DNA of 64,000 bases from the NCBI RefSeq assembly GCF_009883635.2, contig NZ_CP026115.2, forward strand, positions 1,612,001 through 1,676,000. The letters are read 5' to 3'. A program made the translations under genes and the position numbers. The DNA is from Pseudomonas putida. GTDB taxonomy: Bacteria > Pseudomonadota > Gammaproteobacteria > Pseudomonadales > Pseudomonadaceae. Positions 47,160-56,690 of the stretch are shown here, one piece after another (position 1 is the stretch's first letter; every line of letters starts with the position of its first letter). Below the pieces are notes generated by a model. That model was not told the origin of the DNA, did no database searches, and worked only from the letters and a program-made list of their open reading frames with translations.

Positions 47160-47246
47160 CTGTGGGAGCGGGCTTGCCCCGCGAACACCGGCAGAGCCGG
47201 TGCCATGCAACGCGTTGCCTGCTTCGCGGGGCAAGCCCGCCCACAG
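47160..47246. repeat. paired REP palindrome (GCGGGCTTGCCCCGCG type)
   Basis: The arms at 47160-47185 and 47223-47246 are near-perfect inverted copies with the core GAGCGGGCTTGCCCCGCGAA. An ACCGGCAGAGCCGGT hairpin lies between them. The same family appears at 49753-49847 and 57469-57570. Confidence 0.85.
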
Positions 47247-47351
47247 TACAACTCAATGCCACATGATTCCGTCGGACAAATGTTGTCCGACAATCCGCAC
47301 TTCCCTAGAATGTCGCCCGCCGAAAATGGCCCTGCCTCAGCAGTAGCGCGC

Positions 47352-48848
47352 ATGCCCACTCGATCTCCGCGTTTCGCATTCTACAGGTCGCACCCCGAGC
47401 TGATCCTCAACCTGGGCAGTTGCCTTGCCGTGCTCGCCATCGTGGCCATCGTCAGCTACCTGCTGGCCCGCGAACGCGAAAACGTCGAGCAATCGGCCAT
47501 GCGCTCCTCCAGCAACATCGTGCAGCTGATCGAAAGCGATATCCTGCGCAACGTCGAACTCTACGATCAGTCCCTGCGCGGATTGATCTGGGCCGTGCGG
47601 CACCCGGAGCTACTGAAGGTTGCCCCCGAGCTGCGCCAGCAGATCCTGTTCAATCAGACCTTCGCCGCCCCGGTACGAGGTGACATCCTCTGGCTGAATG
47701 CCAAAGGCGATGTGGTCGGTGACTCGATAAGCATCAAACCACGCCAGGCCAACTTTGCCGACACCCCGGCGTTCCAGGCTCATCGCGACAACCCGCGCCT
47801 CGGCTTGTTCATCAGCCCACCCTTCAAGGCAAGGCTGGGCGACCTCGACTGGTGCATCAGTTTCAGCCGGCGCATCTCTGCAGCTGACGGCTCTTTTGCA
47901 GGGTTGGCCGCAGGTGCGTTGCGCCTGTCCTATTTCAATCAGCTGTTCCAACGCCTCGACATCGGTGATGAGAGCAGCATCAACCTGCTCAATACCGACG
48001 GCCAGTTGCTGGCCCGGCAGCCAACCAGGGACAAGGATCCGCTGATCGGCACCAACTTCGGCGACCGGCCCAACTTCAAACGCATCCTGGGAGAACGCAG
48101 CGGCAGCTTCACCGCCAGATCCAGCGTGTACGGCACCCAGCGCATCTATACCTTTGCCCGGGTTGCCGACCTTCCCTTGATCGTGCTGGTGGTGCATTCG
48201 GCCGAGGAAGTCTTCCAGTCGTGGCGACGAACCGCCATCGTCGTCAGCGTCGCAACCGGGGTTTTGTGTATCGGCATTCTCTGGCTGACGCTGCTGCTGG
48301 GCCGCGAACTGCGCCGCCGCCACGAAGCCGAACAAGGCCTGGCGACCCTGGCCGCCACCGACAGCCTGACCGGCCTGGCCAACCGCCGCCGGCTGGACCA
48401 GGTATTACGCCAGGAATGGTCGCGCGCCCAACGTAACCGCAAGCCGTTGGCAGTACTGATGGTGGATGTGGATCACTTCAGGGCATTCAACCAGCGCCAT
48501 GGCCACGCAGGGGGTGACCATGCCTTGCGTGAGGTCGCCAGCACGCTGCAGCTGTGCATTCGCCGCCCGGCCGACCTGGCTGCACGGTATGGGGGCGAAG
48601 AGTTTCAGGTACTCTTGCCTGAGACAGAGCTGGCGGGCGCGTTGGTACTGGCAGAGCGCATCCGCGCACAAGTCGAATCACTGGCGCCATTTGCTGACGA
48701 TCACCACGCGGTGACGGTGAGCATTGGCGTCGGGGTCTACACCCCCGGCACCCAGCAAGATCTCACACAAGTGCTGGGTGCCGCGGACGAAGCGCTCTAC
48801 CGGGCTAAGGCCAATGGCCGCAACCGGGTCGAGGGGCCGGTGGACTAG
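47352..48848 (+). CDS. membrane diguanylate cyclase (Cache-GGDEF)
   Basis: The product has 498 residues: one membrane segment (about 22-40), a periplasmic Cache-type sensing domain (about 45-280), a second membrane segment (about 295-317) and a GGDEF domain (about 335-495). The active site is GGEEF (414-418), and an inhibitory RxxD site (RPAD, 405-408) lies five residues before it, so c-di-GMP should feed back on the enzyme. It would make c-di-GMP in response to an unknown periplasmic signal. ATG 47352 was chosen so that the first membrane segment is near the N-terminus; no strong ribosome site is seen, and ATG 47310 or 47280 are possible. Confidence 0.9.
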   Translation: MPTRSPRFAFYRSHPELILNLGSCLAVLAIVAIVSYLLARERENVEQSAMRSSSNIVQLIESDILRNVELYDQSLRGLIWAVRHPELLKVAPELRQQILFNQTFAAPVRGDILWLNAKGDVVGDSISIKPRQANFADTPAFQAHRDNPRLGLFISPPFKARLGDLDWCISFSRRISAADGSFAGLAAGALRLSYFNQLFQRLDIGDESSINLLNTDGQLLARQPTRDKDPLIGTNFGDRPNFKRILGERSGSFTARSSVYGTQRIYTFARVADLPLIVLVVHSAEEVFQSWRRTAIVVSVATGVLCIGILWLTLLLGRELRRRHEAEQGLATLAATDSLTGLANRRRLDQVLRQEWSRAQRNRKPLAVLMVDVDHFRAFNQRHGHAGGDHALREVASTLQLCIRRPADLAARYGGEEFQVLLPETELAGALVLAERIRAQVESLAPFADDHHAVTVSIGVGVYTPGTQQDLTQVLGAADEALYRAKANGRNRVEGPVD

Positions 48849-49321
48849 GAACGCGCGCGGGCGGCGTTGCGCAGCGCTTTCACCTGGTCATGGTTACGCT
48901 GCACGCCCTGCAGCTGTTTCTCCACCAGCGCATAGCTCTGATCGCTGGCCATCCGGCCCAGCTTCACCAGTTTCTCACGTGCTTCCTTGTAGGCCTTGAG
49001 GGCATGGTCTTCGCCGCGCTCCACTTCATTGAGCACCGCTTCCTCGTCCTTGCCGGTGACCATCGACTTCAGGTTGACCCAACCACGGTGCAGGTCGCCG
49101 CTGATGCTGGTGGAGGTTTCCGGGTCGCCGCCCAGGCGGCGCACTTCGCTCTGCAGCTCAGCCGCCGCACTGGCGCATTCGCCGGCGCGCTGGACGAAGA
49201 ACGCTTTCAGTTCGGAGTTTTTCACATCATCGGCCGAGGCTTTGAAGCCTTTTTCGCCATCCTTGCTGTACTCGACCAGATCGTTAAGTACGTCGATCAC
49301 GTCTTTGTTGGGGTTGCTCAT
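48845..49321 (-). CDS. four-helix-bundle protein, DUF2383 (PA2169-like)
   Basis: This 158-residue, soluble helical protein starts SNPNKDVIDVLNDLVEYSKDGEKGF. It fits the DUF2383 ferritin-like PA2169 family, with repeated acidic and histidine residues (VERGEDHALKAYKEA, VQRAGECASAAAELQ). Members bear a ferritin-like fold and are often induced by stress; no enzyme activity is known. The ATG at 49319-49321 has GGAG seven bases upstream. The stop overlaps the end of the diguanylate cyclase gene by four bases, tail to tail. Confidence 0.85.
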   Translation of the reverse strand: MSNPNKDVIDVLNDLVEYSKDGEKGFKASADDVKNSELKAFFVQRAGECASAAAELQSEVRRLGGDPETSTSISGDLHRGWVNLKSMVTGKDEEAVLNEVERGEDHALKAYKEAREKLVKLGRMASDQSYALVEKQLQGVQRNHDQVKALRNAARARS

Positions 49322-49522
49322 GGTACGAACTCCTTGGCAGGTGATAGTCATCTGTACCAGAGCAGCCTTCGTGCCAAGCCATGATTAAAAAATAAATCCT
49401 TTTAAATCATAAAGTTAAAAGATATTGAGCAAAGCCTGAAAACGGCGTTATGCATGATTGCCGCTTGGGTGCTCGTGCAGATTGCAGTATGGTCGGCGCT
49501 CATTCACTGCCAGGCTTCGTCG

Positions 49523-49744
49523 ATGAAACCGGAAATGCTCGAACTGCTGGTAACTCGCACCATGCCCTTTGGCAAGTACCAGGGGCGGATCATTGCCGAC
49601 CTGCCGGGGGATTATCTGGCCTGGTTCGCACGCAAGGGCTTTCCGGCGGGGGAACTGGGTGGGTTACTGGCCTTGATGCACGAGGTCGACCACAACGGCC
49701 TGGCCGATCTGCTGGTGCCGTTGCGGCAGAAGCATCGGCGCTAG
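49523..49744 (+). CDS. DUF3820 family protein
   Basis: This is a small protein of 73 residues. The core TMPFGKYQGRIIADLPGDYLAWFARKGFP is characteristic of the DUF3820 family (putative quorum-sensing-regulated factor, function not proven). No signal peptide or membrane segment. ATG 49523 was chosen because family members start close to the FGKY motif; the frame is open further upstream to about 49454. A REP pair follows. Confidence 0.8.
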   Translation: MKPEMLELLVTRTMPFGKYQGRIIADLPGDYLAWFARKGFPAGELGGLLALMHEVDHNGLADLLVPLRQKHRR

Positions 49745-49752
49745 CCTGTTAC

Positions 49753-49847
49753 GGCCTCTTCGCGGGGCAAGCCCGCTCCCACATGTACACCGTTGCCTAC
49801 GGGATCATGCGATTCCTGTGGGAGCGGGCTTGCCCCGCGAAGAGGCC
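49753..49847. repeat. paired REP palindrome, 31-base arms
   Basis: Arms at 49753-49783 and 49817-49847 are perfect inverted copies of the element with core TTCGCGGGGCAAGCCCGCTC. They lie between the convergent DUF3820 and fruA genes, where they could serve as a shared transcript end. Confidence 0.9.
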
Positions 49848-49867
49848 GGTAAGGCCAACAGAAGGCT

Positions 49868-51598
49868 CTAGCCTTTAGCTGATGCCACAGCCAATTCCAC
49901 CCGCTCGCTCTTCTTGATCACCGCATACACCACTGCCGTCACCAGGCTCCCCGCCACAATCGCCAGCAGATACAACAGCGCATGGTTGATCGCATTGGGG
50001 ATCAGCAACACGAACAGCCCGCCATGGGGCGCCATCAGCTTGCAGCCGAAGTACATCGACAGCGCACCGGTCAAGGCGCCACCGGCAATGCTCGCCGGGA
50101 TCACTCGCAGCGGGTCCTTGGCCGCGAACGGGATCGCACCTTCGGAAATGAAGCACAGCCCCAGCGCCAGCGCCGCCTTGCCCGCCTCGCGCTCGCTCTG
50201 GGCGAACTTGCGCCGGGCGAGGAAGGTGGCGATGCCCAGGCCGATCGGCGGCACCATGCCGGCGGCCATGGTCGCCGCCATCGGCGCATAGCTGGAGGAC
50301 GCCAGCAGCCCCACCGAGAAGGCATAGGCGGCCTTGTTGATCGGCCCGCCCAGATCGACGCACATCATCCCGCCCAACAGCAGCCCGAGCAGGATGGCGT
50401 TGGTGGTGCCCATGCTGTCGAGGAAGTGCGTCAGCCCTTCGAGCATGGCCGCCACCGGCTGGCCGACCACGTAGATCATGACCAGGCCGGTGAACAGGCT
50501 GGCCAGCAGCGGGATGATCAGGATTGGCTTGAGCGCGTCCAGGCTGCTCGGCAGGCGTGCCCAGCGGGCGATGGCCTTGGCGCTGTAGCCGGCGAGAAAG
50601 CCGGCGACGATGCCACCGATGAAGCCGGCTCCCAAGGTGCTGGCCAGCAGGCCGCCGATCATCCCCGGCGCCAGGCCCGGGCGGTCGGCGATGGACCAGG
50701 CGATGTAACCGGCGAGCAACGGCACCATCAGCTTGAATGCCGCCTCGCCGCCAATCTGCATCAGTGCGGCGGGCAGAGTGCCCGGCTCCTTGTAGGCTTC
50801 GATGCCGAAGACGAACGACAGGGCGATCAGCAAGCCACCGGCCACCACCATCGGCAGCATGAACGAAACACCGGTCAGCAGGTGCTTGTAGACACCGGTT
50901 TTCTCAGCCTTGGCAGGTGCCGCTGTTGCAGCATCCGTGGCACTTTCGACCCTGGCCTCGGCCAGGGCTTTGTCCAGGGTCGCACGCGCCTGCTTGAGGG
51001 CGATACCGGTGCCGCAGCGGTAGATACGCTTGCCGGCAAAGCGTGCCGTTGGCACCTCGATGTCAGCGGCCAGCAGCACCACATCGGCATCGGCAATGGC
51101 CTGGGCCGACAGCGGGTTGCGCGCGCCGACCGAGCCCTGGGTCTCGACGGTGAGCTGGTAATCCAGCTGTTGCGCCGCCTGCTGCAAGGCTTCAGCCGCC
51201 ATGAAGGTATGCGCCACGCCCGTCGGGCACGCGGTGACCGCGACGATCCGTACAGCCGCAGAAGGCACCGCGCTGACCGGCTGGGCAGCCAGCACTTCGG
51301 CCTTGCCCGCCGCCTCGTCGAGGAAGCCCTCACGGTCGGCCAGGGCCTGCGCCGGGGTGCTCTGGTACACGCGCTTGCCGGCGAATCGCGCGAGGTCCAC
51401 CGGGCCGGTGGCGACCACCAGCACCCAATCGGCCTCGGCTATCTGCGCAGGCGTCAGCTGGCGCTCTGGATGTTCGGCATCCTGTACCTCGACACTGGTG
51501 CTCCAACCCCGGCGCTGGGCGGCAGCCGCCAGGAGGCGGGCGCTGAGCACGCTGGACACCTGCCCGTTGGGGCAAGCGGTGACAATGGCGATGTTCAT
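49868..51598 (-). CDS. fruA: PTS fructose transporter subunit EIIBC
   Basis: This 576-residue protein has two EIIB-fructose domains in a row (MNIAIVTACPNGQVSS near 1-95, and IVAVTACPTGVAHTFMAAEAL near 118-215, both with the phosphocysteine), then a C-terminal EIIC membrane domain (about 240-570) with about 9-10 hydrophobic segments. The first EIIB copy has a shorter P-loop and may be inactive. It takes up fructose and phosphorylates it to fructose 1-phosphate. It is the last gene of fruBKA, overlapping fruK by four bases. Confidence 0.95.
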   Translation of the reverse strand: MNIAIVTACPNGQVSSVLSARLLAAAAQRRGWSTSVEVQDAEHPERQLTPAQIAEADWVLVVATGPVDLARFAGKRVYQSTPAQALADREGFLDEAAGKAEVLAAQPVSAVPSAAVRIVAVTACPTGVAHTFMAAEALQQAAQQLDYQLTVETQGSVGARNPLSAQAIADADVVLLAADIEVPTARFAGKRIYRCGTGIALKQARATLDKALAEARVESATDAATAAPAKAEKTGVYKHLLTGVSFMLPMVVAGGLLIALSFVFGIEAYKEPGTLPAALMQIGGEAAFKLMVPLLAGYIAWSIADRPGLAPGMIGGLLASTLGAGFIGGIVAGFLAGYSAKAIARWARLPSSLDALKPILIIPLLASLFTGLVMIYVVGQPVAAMLEGLTHFLDSMGTTNAILLGLLLGGMMCVDLGGPINKAAYAFSVGLLASSSYAPMAATMAAGMVPPIGLGIATFLARRKFAQSEREAGKAALALGLCFISEGAIPFAAKDPLRVIPASIAGGALTGALSMYFGCKLMAPHGGLFVLLIPNAINHALLYLLAIVAGSLVTAVVYAVIKKSERVELAVASAKG

Positions 51599-52542
51599 CG
51601 GCAACCCTCTTGTTGTTCTGTCAGTTGCACGGCGGCCTCCAGCTGCGCGAGCTGCTCGCGGTCGCAGATGCCGAAGCCGACCTGGGTGACGGCCTGCGCG
51701 GCAATGGCCGTGGCGCGGCGCAAGGTCTGCTGTGGGCATTCCGCCGCCAGCAGGCCGTGGACCATGCCGGCGACCAGCGAATCACCGGCGCCTACGGTAC
51801 TGGCAACCCGCACCAGGGGCGGGCGCGCTTGCAGCGAATGGCCAGCGGTAAACCAGCTGACCCCCTGCTCGCCCGCCGACACCACCACATGCTCGACCCC
51901 ACTGGCCAGCAGTTGCCCGGCAGCGGCGCGCTGCTCGGCGCTGGTCTGCACGGCCAGGCCCAGGACTTCGCCCAGTTCTTCGGTATTGGGTTTGACCAGC
52001 CAGGGGGCACTCTGCAGGCCGGCACGCAACGCGTCACCGCTGCTGTCGAGGGCCACCTTGAGCCCTTGTGCCTGCAACTGCTCGAGCAGTTGGCGGAACC
52101 ATTCGGGGCTGATGCCACGCGGCAGGCTGCCCGCGACCACCACCGCGTCGTGCCCGGGCGCCACTTGCTGCAGGCGGCGCAGCAGCTCGGCGCGGGCGGC
52201 TTCGTCGACCTCCGGCCCCAAGCCGTTGATGTCGGTAACCCGACCATCGGCCTCGACCAGCTTGAGGTTGCTGCGGGTTTCACCGGCCACCCGCACGAAG
52301 CAGTCGGCAAAACCGCGCCGGGCGATCAGCGCCTCGAACGGTTGCAGGTTGTCGCGGCCCAGGAAGCCCCCGACTGTGACGCTGTGGCCAAGGTCGGCCA
52401 GCACCTGGGCCACGTTCAGGCCTTTGCCTGCAGCATGGCTTTGCTGGTCGTGGGCACGGTTGACGTGGCCTGGGCGCAGGGCGTCGAGGCTGACGGTGAT
52501 GTCCAGCGCCGGGTTCAGGGTCAGGGTGAGGATCTTGGCCAT
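51595..52542 (-). CDS. fruK: 1-phosphofructokinase
   Basis: This 315-residue PfkB-family sugar kinase starts AKILTLTLNPALDITVSL. It has AAGKGLNVAQVLADLGH, VVAGSLPRGISPEWF, and the C-terminal catalytic VGAGDSLVAGMVHG with Asp254. It converts fructose 1-phosphate to fructose 1,6-bisphosphate with ATP. The start directly abuts the fruB stop. Since fructose 1-phosphate is the Cra effector, this enzyme also removes the inducer. Confidence 0.95.
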   Translation of the reverse strand: MAKILTLTLNPALDITVSLDALRPGHVNRAHDQQSHAAGKGLNVAQVLADLGHSVTVGGFLGRDNLQPFEALIARRGFADCFVRVAGETRSNLKLVEADGRVTDINGLGPEVDEAARAELLRRLQQVAPGHDAVVVAGSLPRGISPEWFRQLLEQLQAQGLKVALDSSGDALRAGLQSAPWLVKPNTEELGEVLGLAVQTSAEQRAAAGQLLASGVEHVVVSAGEQGVSWFTAGHSLQARPPLVRVASTVGAGDSLVAGMVHGLLAAECPQQTLRRATAIAAQAVTQVGFGICDREQLAQLEAAVQLTEQQEGCR

Positions 52543-55395
52543 TCAGTAACGCTCCACCAGCGCACGAACCGCTGCGGCGCTGTCCTGTTGCAAGGCCTCG
52601 CGCGCCAGGGCGCGGGCCGTTTGGTGATCAGCCTGGCGCACCAGGGCTTTGACTTCCGCAATGCTGCGGGCGGCCACGCTCAGCTCGTCCACATCCAGCC
52701 CCAGCAGCACGGCCACCGCCTGCGGGTCGGCGGCCAGCTCGCCGCACACGCCTACCCACTTGCCCTCGGCGTGAGCCGCGCGCACGGTCATGTCGATCAG
52801 GCTCAGCACCGCCGGGTGCAGGCCGTCGGCCTGGGCAGACAGGCTCGGGTGACCACGGTCGATGGCCAGGGTGTACTGGGTCAGGTCGTTGGTACCGATG
52901 CTGAAGAAGTCCACTTCACGGGCCAGCTGCTGCGCCAGCAAGGCGGCGGACGGCACCTCGACCATGATCCCGACCTGCAGATCGGCGACCGGGGTTTCCA
53001 GGCGCAGGCGCTCGACCATGGCCCGCGCCTCACGCCATTCGTGAATTTGCCCGACCATGGGGAACATGATGCGCAGGGGCCGCTGATCGGCGGCGCGAAG
53101 CAACGCACGCAGCTGGTCTTCCATGATCTGCGGGCGCTGCAGGGTCAGCCGCACACCGCGCACGCCGAGGAACGGGTTTTCTTCGGCAGCGATCGGCCAG
53201 TAGGGCAACGGCTTGTCGCCCCCCACATCGAGGGTGCGCACCACCAGTGGCCGGCCGCCGAGGCCGTCGAGTACGCGGCGGTACTCCGCTTCCTGGGTAG
53301 CGACATCGGGCGCCTGGGTGTGAGCCATGAAGATCAGTTCGGTGCGCAGCAGGCCAACGCCTTCGGCGCCCTGCTCCACCACCTTGTCGATGCCGCTGCT
53401 CTCGCCGATGTTGGCGAACACTTCGACGGCATGGCCATCGCGGGTTACTGCCGGTTCATGGCGCTGTGACCAGGCAGCTTGCAGGCGTTGTTCGCGCCGA
53501 TCGCGTTCGGCCAGGGCGCGTTGCAGCTCGTCGGCGGGCGGCGCGACGCTGACCACGCCGCGCTGGCCGTCGAGCAGCAGCGGCGTGCCGGAAGCGAGCA
53601 TCAGGATCGCCGGGCCCGCACCGACCACCGCCGGGATGCCCAAGGCACGGGCGACGATCGCGCTGTGCGCGGTGGCACCGCCATGAGCGGTGACGATGCC
53701 GGCGACTCGGGCCGGGTCAAGGCGGGCGACATCGGAGGGGCCGACCTCGCCCATGACCAGCACATAGGGTTGTTCCGGCTCGGCCTGGGCCTGCACGCCG
53801 CACAACTGGGCCAGCACCCGGCGACCAATGTCGCGCAGGTCGGCAGCGCGCTCGGCCAGCAGGGCATCGTGCAGCGCTTCTTGCTGGCGCGCTGCGGCTT
53901 CGATCACCGCCATCCAGGCCGCCGCCGCACTTTCACCCTGGGCCAGGCGGGCGTCGACATCGTCGCTCAGGGCCGGGTCGGCGAGCATTTCCTGGTGGGT
54001 GACGAAAATCTCGCCAATCGACTTGCTGCTGCGCTGCACCAGCGCCTGCAATTCGCCATGCACGACATTCAGCGCGTCGCGCAGCTTCAGGCGCTCTTGG
54101 GCGGGCGACTCGCCGCGCAGTGGATAATCGATATCGCGCTCGACGCAGACATGCGCCGGCCCGCTGGCGATCCCAGGCGATGCACTGACGCCCTGGATGT
54201 GGCTGCCCGCAGCAGGCGCCTGGACTGCCACGGCGGTGCCAGCAACGTCCGCAGTGGTGGTCTGCACCAGCGGCTCGACCTCCTCGCCCAAACCTTGCTC
54301 GATGGCGGCCAGCAGGACGGGCAAGGCATCGCCAGCAATAGACGGTTCAGCGCTCAGCTCCAGTTCCTGACCACGGCGGGCGCCGATGCTGAGCAACTTG
54401 CTCAGGCTCTTGATCGACACCGCCGGCTGCACGCTATCGAGGACCCGCACACGGATTTCGCCCTCAAAACCCTTGGCCAGTTGCGCCAGCACCTTCGCCG
54501 GGCGGGCATGCAGCCCATGTGGGTTGGCCAGCACGATACGCGCAGTGGGCCAGTCAAGCGGCGCCTCGCCGCCCAGCACCTCGAGCACGGCTCGGCTGCT
54601 AGTGGCCTGGTAGAGGGTTTGCCCACGGCCTTCGATCAGCACTTCGCACAGGCGTTCGAGCAGCGCCTGGTGGGCCGCGCCAAGGCTGGCCAGGCAGAAC
54701 AGGCCATTGAGCGGCTGGTCGCGATAACGCAGGGGCTGCTGCGGGGTGATAAAGGCAAGGCCGGGTTGGCGCACCTGACGCTCGCTGTGCAGCCACCACA
54801 GGCCCTCACCCAGTGGCAGGGGGTCGGCCTGCTGCAGCACGGCCGCGAAACCGCTGTCGACGCAACCGGCACGCTGCAGCAGACGGGCACCGCGCCAGGC
54901 CAGCTCATCGAAATCTTCAGCTGGCAGGTTCAGGCCGACCAGTTGCGCGTCCAGCGCCAGTTCCTGCGGCGCACCTTGCAGCAGCTTGAGCAATGCCTCG
55001 GCTGAGCTGGCCCGGCGCAATGCCTCGGCCAGGTCGGTTTCGCCGAGGGCGCGGGTCAGCAGCTGCAGCAGGCGCAGGTGTTCGTCGGAACGGGCGGCGA
55101 TGCCGATGGCCAGGTAAACGATCTGGCCATCGCCCCAGTCCACACCCTCGGGGAACTGCAGCAGGCGCACGCCGGTGGCGAACACCAGCTCGCGGGTCTG
55201 CGGGGTGCCGTGAGGGATGGCGATGCCCTGCCCAAGGAACGTCGAGCCTTGCGCTTCGCGCGCCTGCAGGCCTTCGAGATAACCTTCGGCAACCAGGCCG
55301 TCGGCCACCAGTTGATCCGCCAGCAGGCGCAACGCCCCGGCCTTGTCGGCGGCCGTCTGGCCCATGGCTATCTGCTCTTTGGCGAGCTCGAGCAT
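52543..55395 (-). CDS. fruB: PTS multiphosphoryl transfer protein EI-HPr-EIIA(Fru)
   Basis: This is a 950-residue, three-part phosphotransferase. The EIIA-fructose domain (1-145) has phosphohistidine His62 in GQGIAIPHGTPQ. The HPr domain (about 280-370) has the active His near 296 in ANPHGLHARPAK. The enzyme I domain (about 400-950) has the phosphohistidine near 577 in GGATAHSAIVARALG, and conserved LLRTELIFM and VCGELAADP. It passes phosphate from PEP to FruA. P. putida uses this fused system as its only sugar PTS. It is the first gene of fruBKA, under the Cra operator upstream. Confidence 0.96.
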   Translation of the reverse strand: MLELAKEQIAMGQTAADKAGALRLLADQLVADGLVAEGYLEGLQAREAQGSTFLGQGIAIPHGTPQTRELVFATGVRLLQFPEGVDWGDGQIVYLAIGIAARSDEHLRLLQLLTRALGETDLAEALRRASSAEALLKLLQGAPQELALDAQLVGLNLPAEDFDELAWRGARLLQRAGCVDSGFAAVLQQADPLPLGEGLWWLHSERQVRQPGLAFITPQQPLRYRDQPLNGLFCLASLGAAHQALLERLCEVLIEGRGQTLYQATSSRAVLEVLGGEAPLDWPTARIVLANPHGLHARPAKVLAQLAKGFEGEIRVRVLDSVQPAVSIKSLSKLLSIGARRGQELELSAEPSIAGDALPVLLAAIEQGLGEEVEPLVQTTTADVAGTAVAVQAPAAGSHIQGVSASPGIASGPAHVCVERDIDYPLRGESPAQERLKLRDALNVVHGELQALVQRSSKSIGEIFVTHQEMLADPALSDDVDARLAQGESAAAAWMAVIEAAARQQEALHDALLAERAADLRDIGRRVLAQLCGVQAQAEPEQPYVLVMGEVGPSDVARLDPARVAGIVTAHGGATAHSAIVARALGIPAVVGAGPAILMLASGTPLLLDGQRGVVSVAPPADELQRALAERDRREQRLQAAWSQRHEPAVTRDGHAVEVFANIGESSGIDKVVEQGAEGVGLLRTELIFMAHTQAPDVATQEAEYRRVLDGLGGRPLVVRTLDVGGDKPLPYWPIAAEENPFLGVRGVRLTLQRPQIMEDQLRALLRAADQRPLRIMFPMVGQIHEWREARAMVERLRLETPVADLQVGIMVEVPSAALLAQQLAREVDFFSIGTNDLTQYTLAIDRGHPSLSAQADGLHPAVLSLIDMTVRAAHAEGKWVGVCGELAADPQAVAVLLGLDVDELSVAARSIAEVKALVRQADHQTARALAREALQQDSAAAVRALVERY

Positions 55396-55521
55396 GACCT
55401 TCTCCTTTTGCAGCCCCAGCTTGGTTTTGATGCCGGGTACTGAGGTATTGTTGTGATATTCACAGAATCAGCCAGTTCGACAGCCTTGCACAGCAGGCAG
55501 CCGAGGCAGAAAAATTAATAG

Positions 55522-55535
55522 CTGAAACGTTTAAT
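55522..55535. promoter_or_regulatory. Cra (FruR) operator between fruB and cra
   Basis: CTGAAACGTTTAAT contains, on the minus strand, TTAAACGTTTCA, which is the operator described for P. putida Cra. It lies 127 bases before fruB and 158 bases before cra, so one site could control both. Cra is released by fructose 1-phosphate. Confidence 0.85.
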
Positions 55536-55692
55536 CTGACCAAGCGGCCACGTTACTCGATAATCTTCCGAGGAAAAAGCCCCATCCTGTCGGACAATTG
55601 CGACAATGGTCGCCTGCGCGTGGCGGCCAACACGGGTCAAACTACCCGGTCCTGGTTCCGTAGCCAGTCCCGGTAATAACAAGGAAAATTCG

Positions 55693-56688
55693 GTGAAACT
55701 CAGCGATATCGCCCGTCTGGCCGGTGTGTCAGTGACCACTGCCAGTTATGTCATCAATGGCAAGGCCGAACAGCAGCGCATCAGCAACAGCACTGTCGAG
55801 CGGGTGCGCGCGGTGGTCGAGGCCCATGGCTTCACCCCCAACCCGCAAGCAGCCGGCCTGCGCAGCCGACACACTCGTACCTTGGGCTTCATTCTCCCGG
55901 ATCTGGAGAACCCCAGCTATGCCCGCATCGCCAAACAGCTCGAGCAAGGCGCTCGCGCCCGCGGCTACCAGCTGCTGATCGCCAGCAGCGATGACCAGCC
56001 CGACAGTGAGCGCCAACTGCAGCAGCTGTTCCGCGCCCGCCGTTGCGATGCCCTGTTTGTCGCCAGCTGCCTGCCGCCGGAGGACGACAGTTACCGTGAG
56101 CTGCAGGACAAGGGCCTGCCGGTGATCGCCATTGACCGGCGCCTGGACCCGGCACAGTTCTGCTCGGTGATCAGCGACGACCGCGATGCCAGCCGCCAGC
56201 TGGCCGAAAGCCTGCTGGCCACCGCGCCCAACAGCATCGCGCTGATCGGTGCCCGCCCGGAACTGTCGGTCAGCCAGGCGCGCGCCGGTGGTTTCGACGA
56301 AGCCATGCAAGGTTTCGGCGGCGTGGTCCGCCGCTATCAGGGCGAAGGCTTCAGCCGTGAATGCGGCCAACGCCTGATGCAGCAGCTGATCGACGAACAA
56401 GGCGGCCTGCCGGATGCCCTGGTGACCACCTCCTACGTGCTGCTGCAGGGGGTATTCGATACCTTGCAGGCGCTCCCGGCCGATTCGCGCCAGCTGCACC
56501 TGGGCACCTTCGGTGACAACCAGTTGCTCGACTTCCTGCCACTGCCGGTCAACGCCATGGCCCAGCAGCACGGCCTGATCGCCGCCACCGCGCTGGAGCT
56601 GGCCCTGGCCGCCATCGAGGAAAAGCGCTACGAGCCCGGCGTGCACGCCATTGGCCGAACCTTCAAGCAACGCATCACCGCGGCCTGA
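55693..56688 (+). CDS. cra: catabolite repressor/activator Cra (FruR)
   Basis: This 331-residue LacI-family regulator has an N-terminal helix-turn-helix (KLSDIARLAGVSVTTASYVINGK) and a periplasmic-binding-like effector domain (60-330), including FILPDLENPSYARIAKQLE. The GTG at 55693 with AAGGAA upstream gives the usual family start (the upstream frame is non-coding). The size matches P. putida Cra. It represses fruBKA in the absence of fructose 1-phosphate. It is divergent from fruB, and a TatD-type gene follows two bases after its stop. Confidence 0.95.
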   Translation: MKLSDIARLAGVSVTTASYVINGKAEQQRISNSTVERVRAVVEAHGFTPNPQAAGLRSRHTRTLGFILPDLENPSYARIAKQLEQGARARGYQLLIASSDDQPDSERQLQQLFRARRCDALFVASCLPPEDDSYRELQDKGLPVIAIDRRLDPAQFCSVISDDRDASRQLAESLLATAPNSIALIGARPELSVSQARAGGFDEAMQGFGGVVRRYQGEGFSRECGQRLMQQLIDEQGGLPDALVTTSYVLLQGVFDTLQALPADSRQLHLGTFGDNQLLDFLPLPVNAMAQQHGLIAATALELALAAIEEKRYEPGVHAIGRTFKQRITAA

Positions 56689-56690
56689 CC

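Noticed and set aside
49982..53469. Plus-strand frames of 855 and 619 codons over fruA, fruK and fruB
   Set aside because: They are shadows of the fru genes, rich in H, R, Q and G, with no domains.
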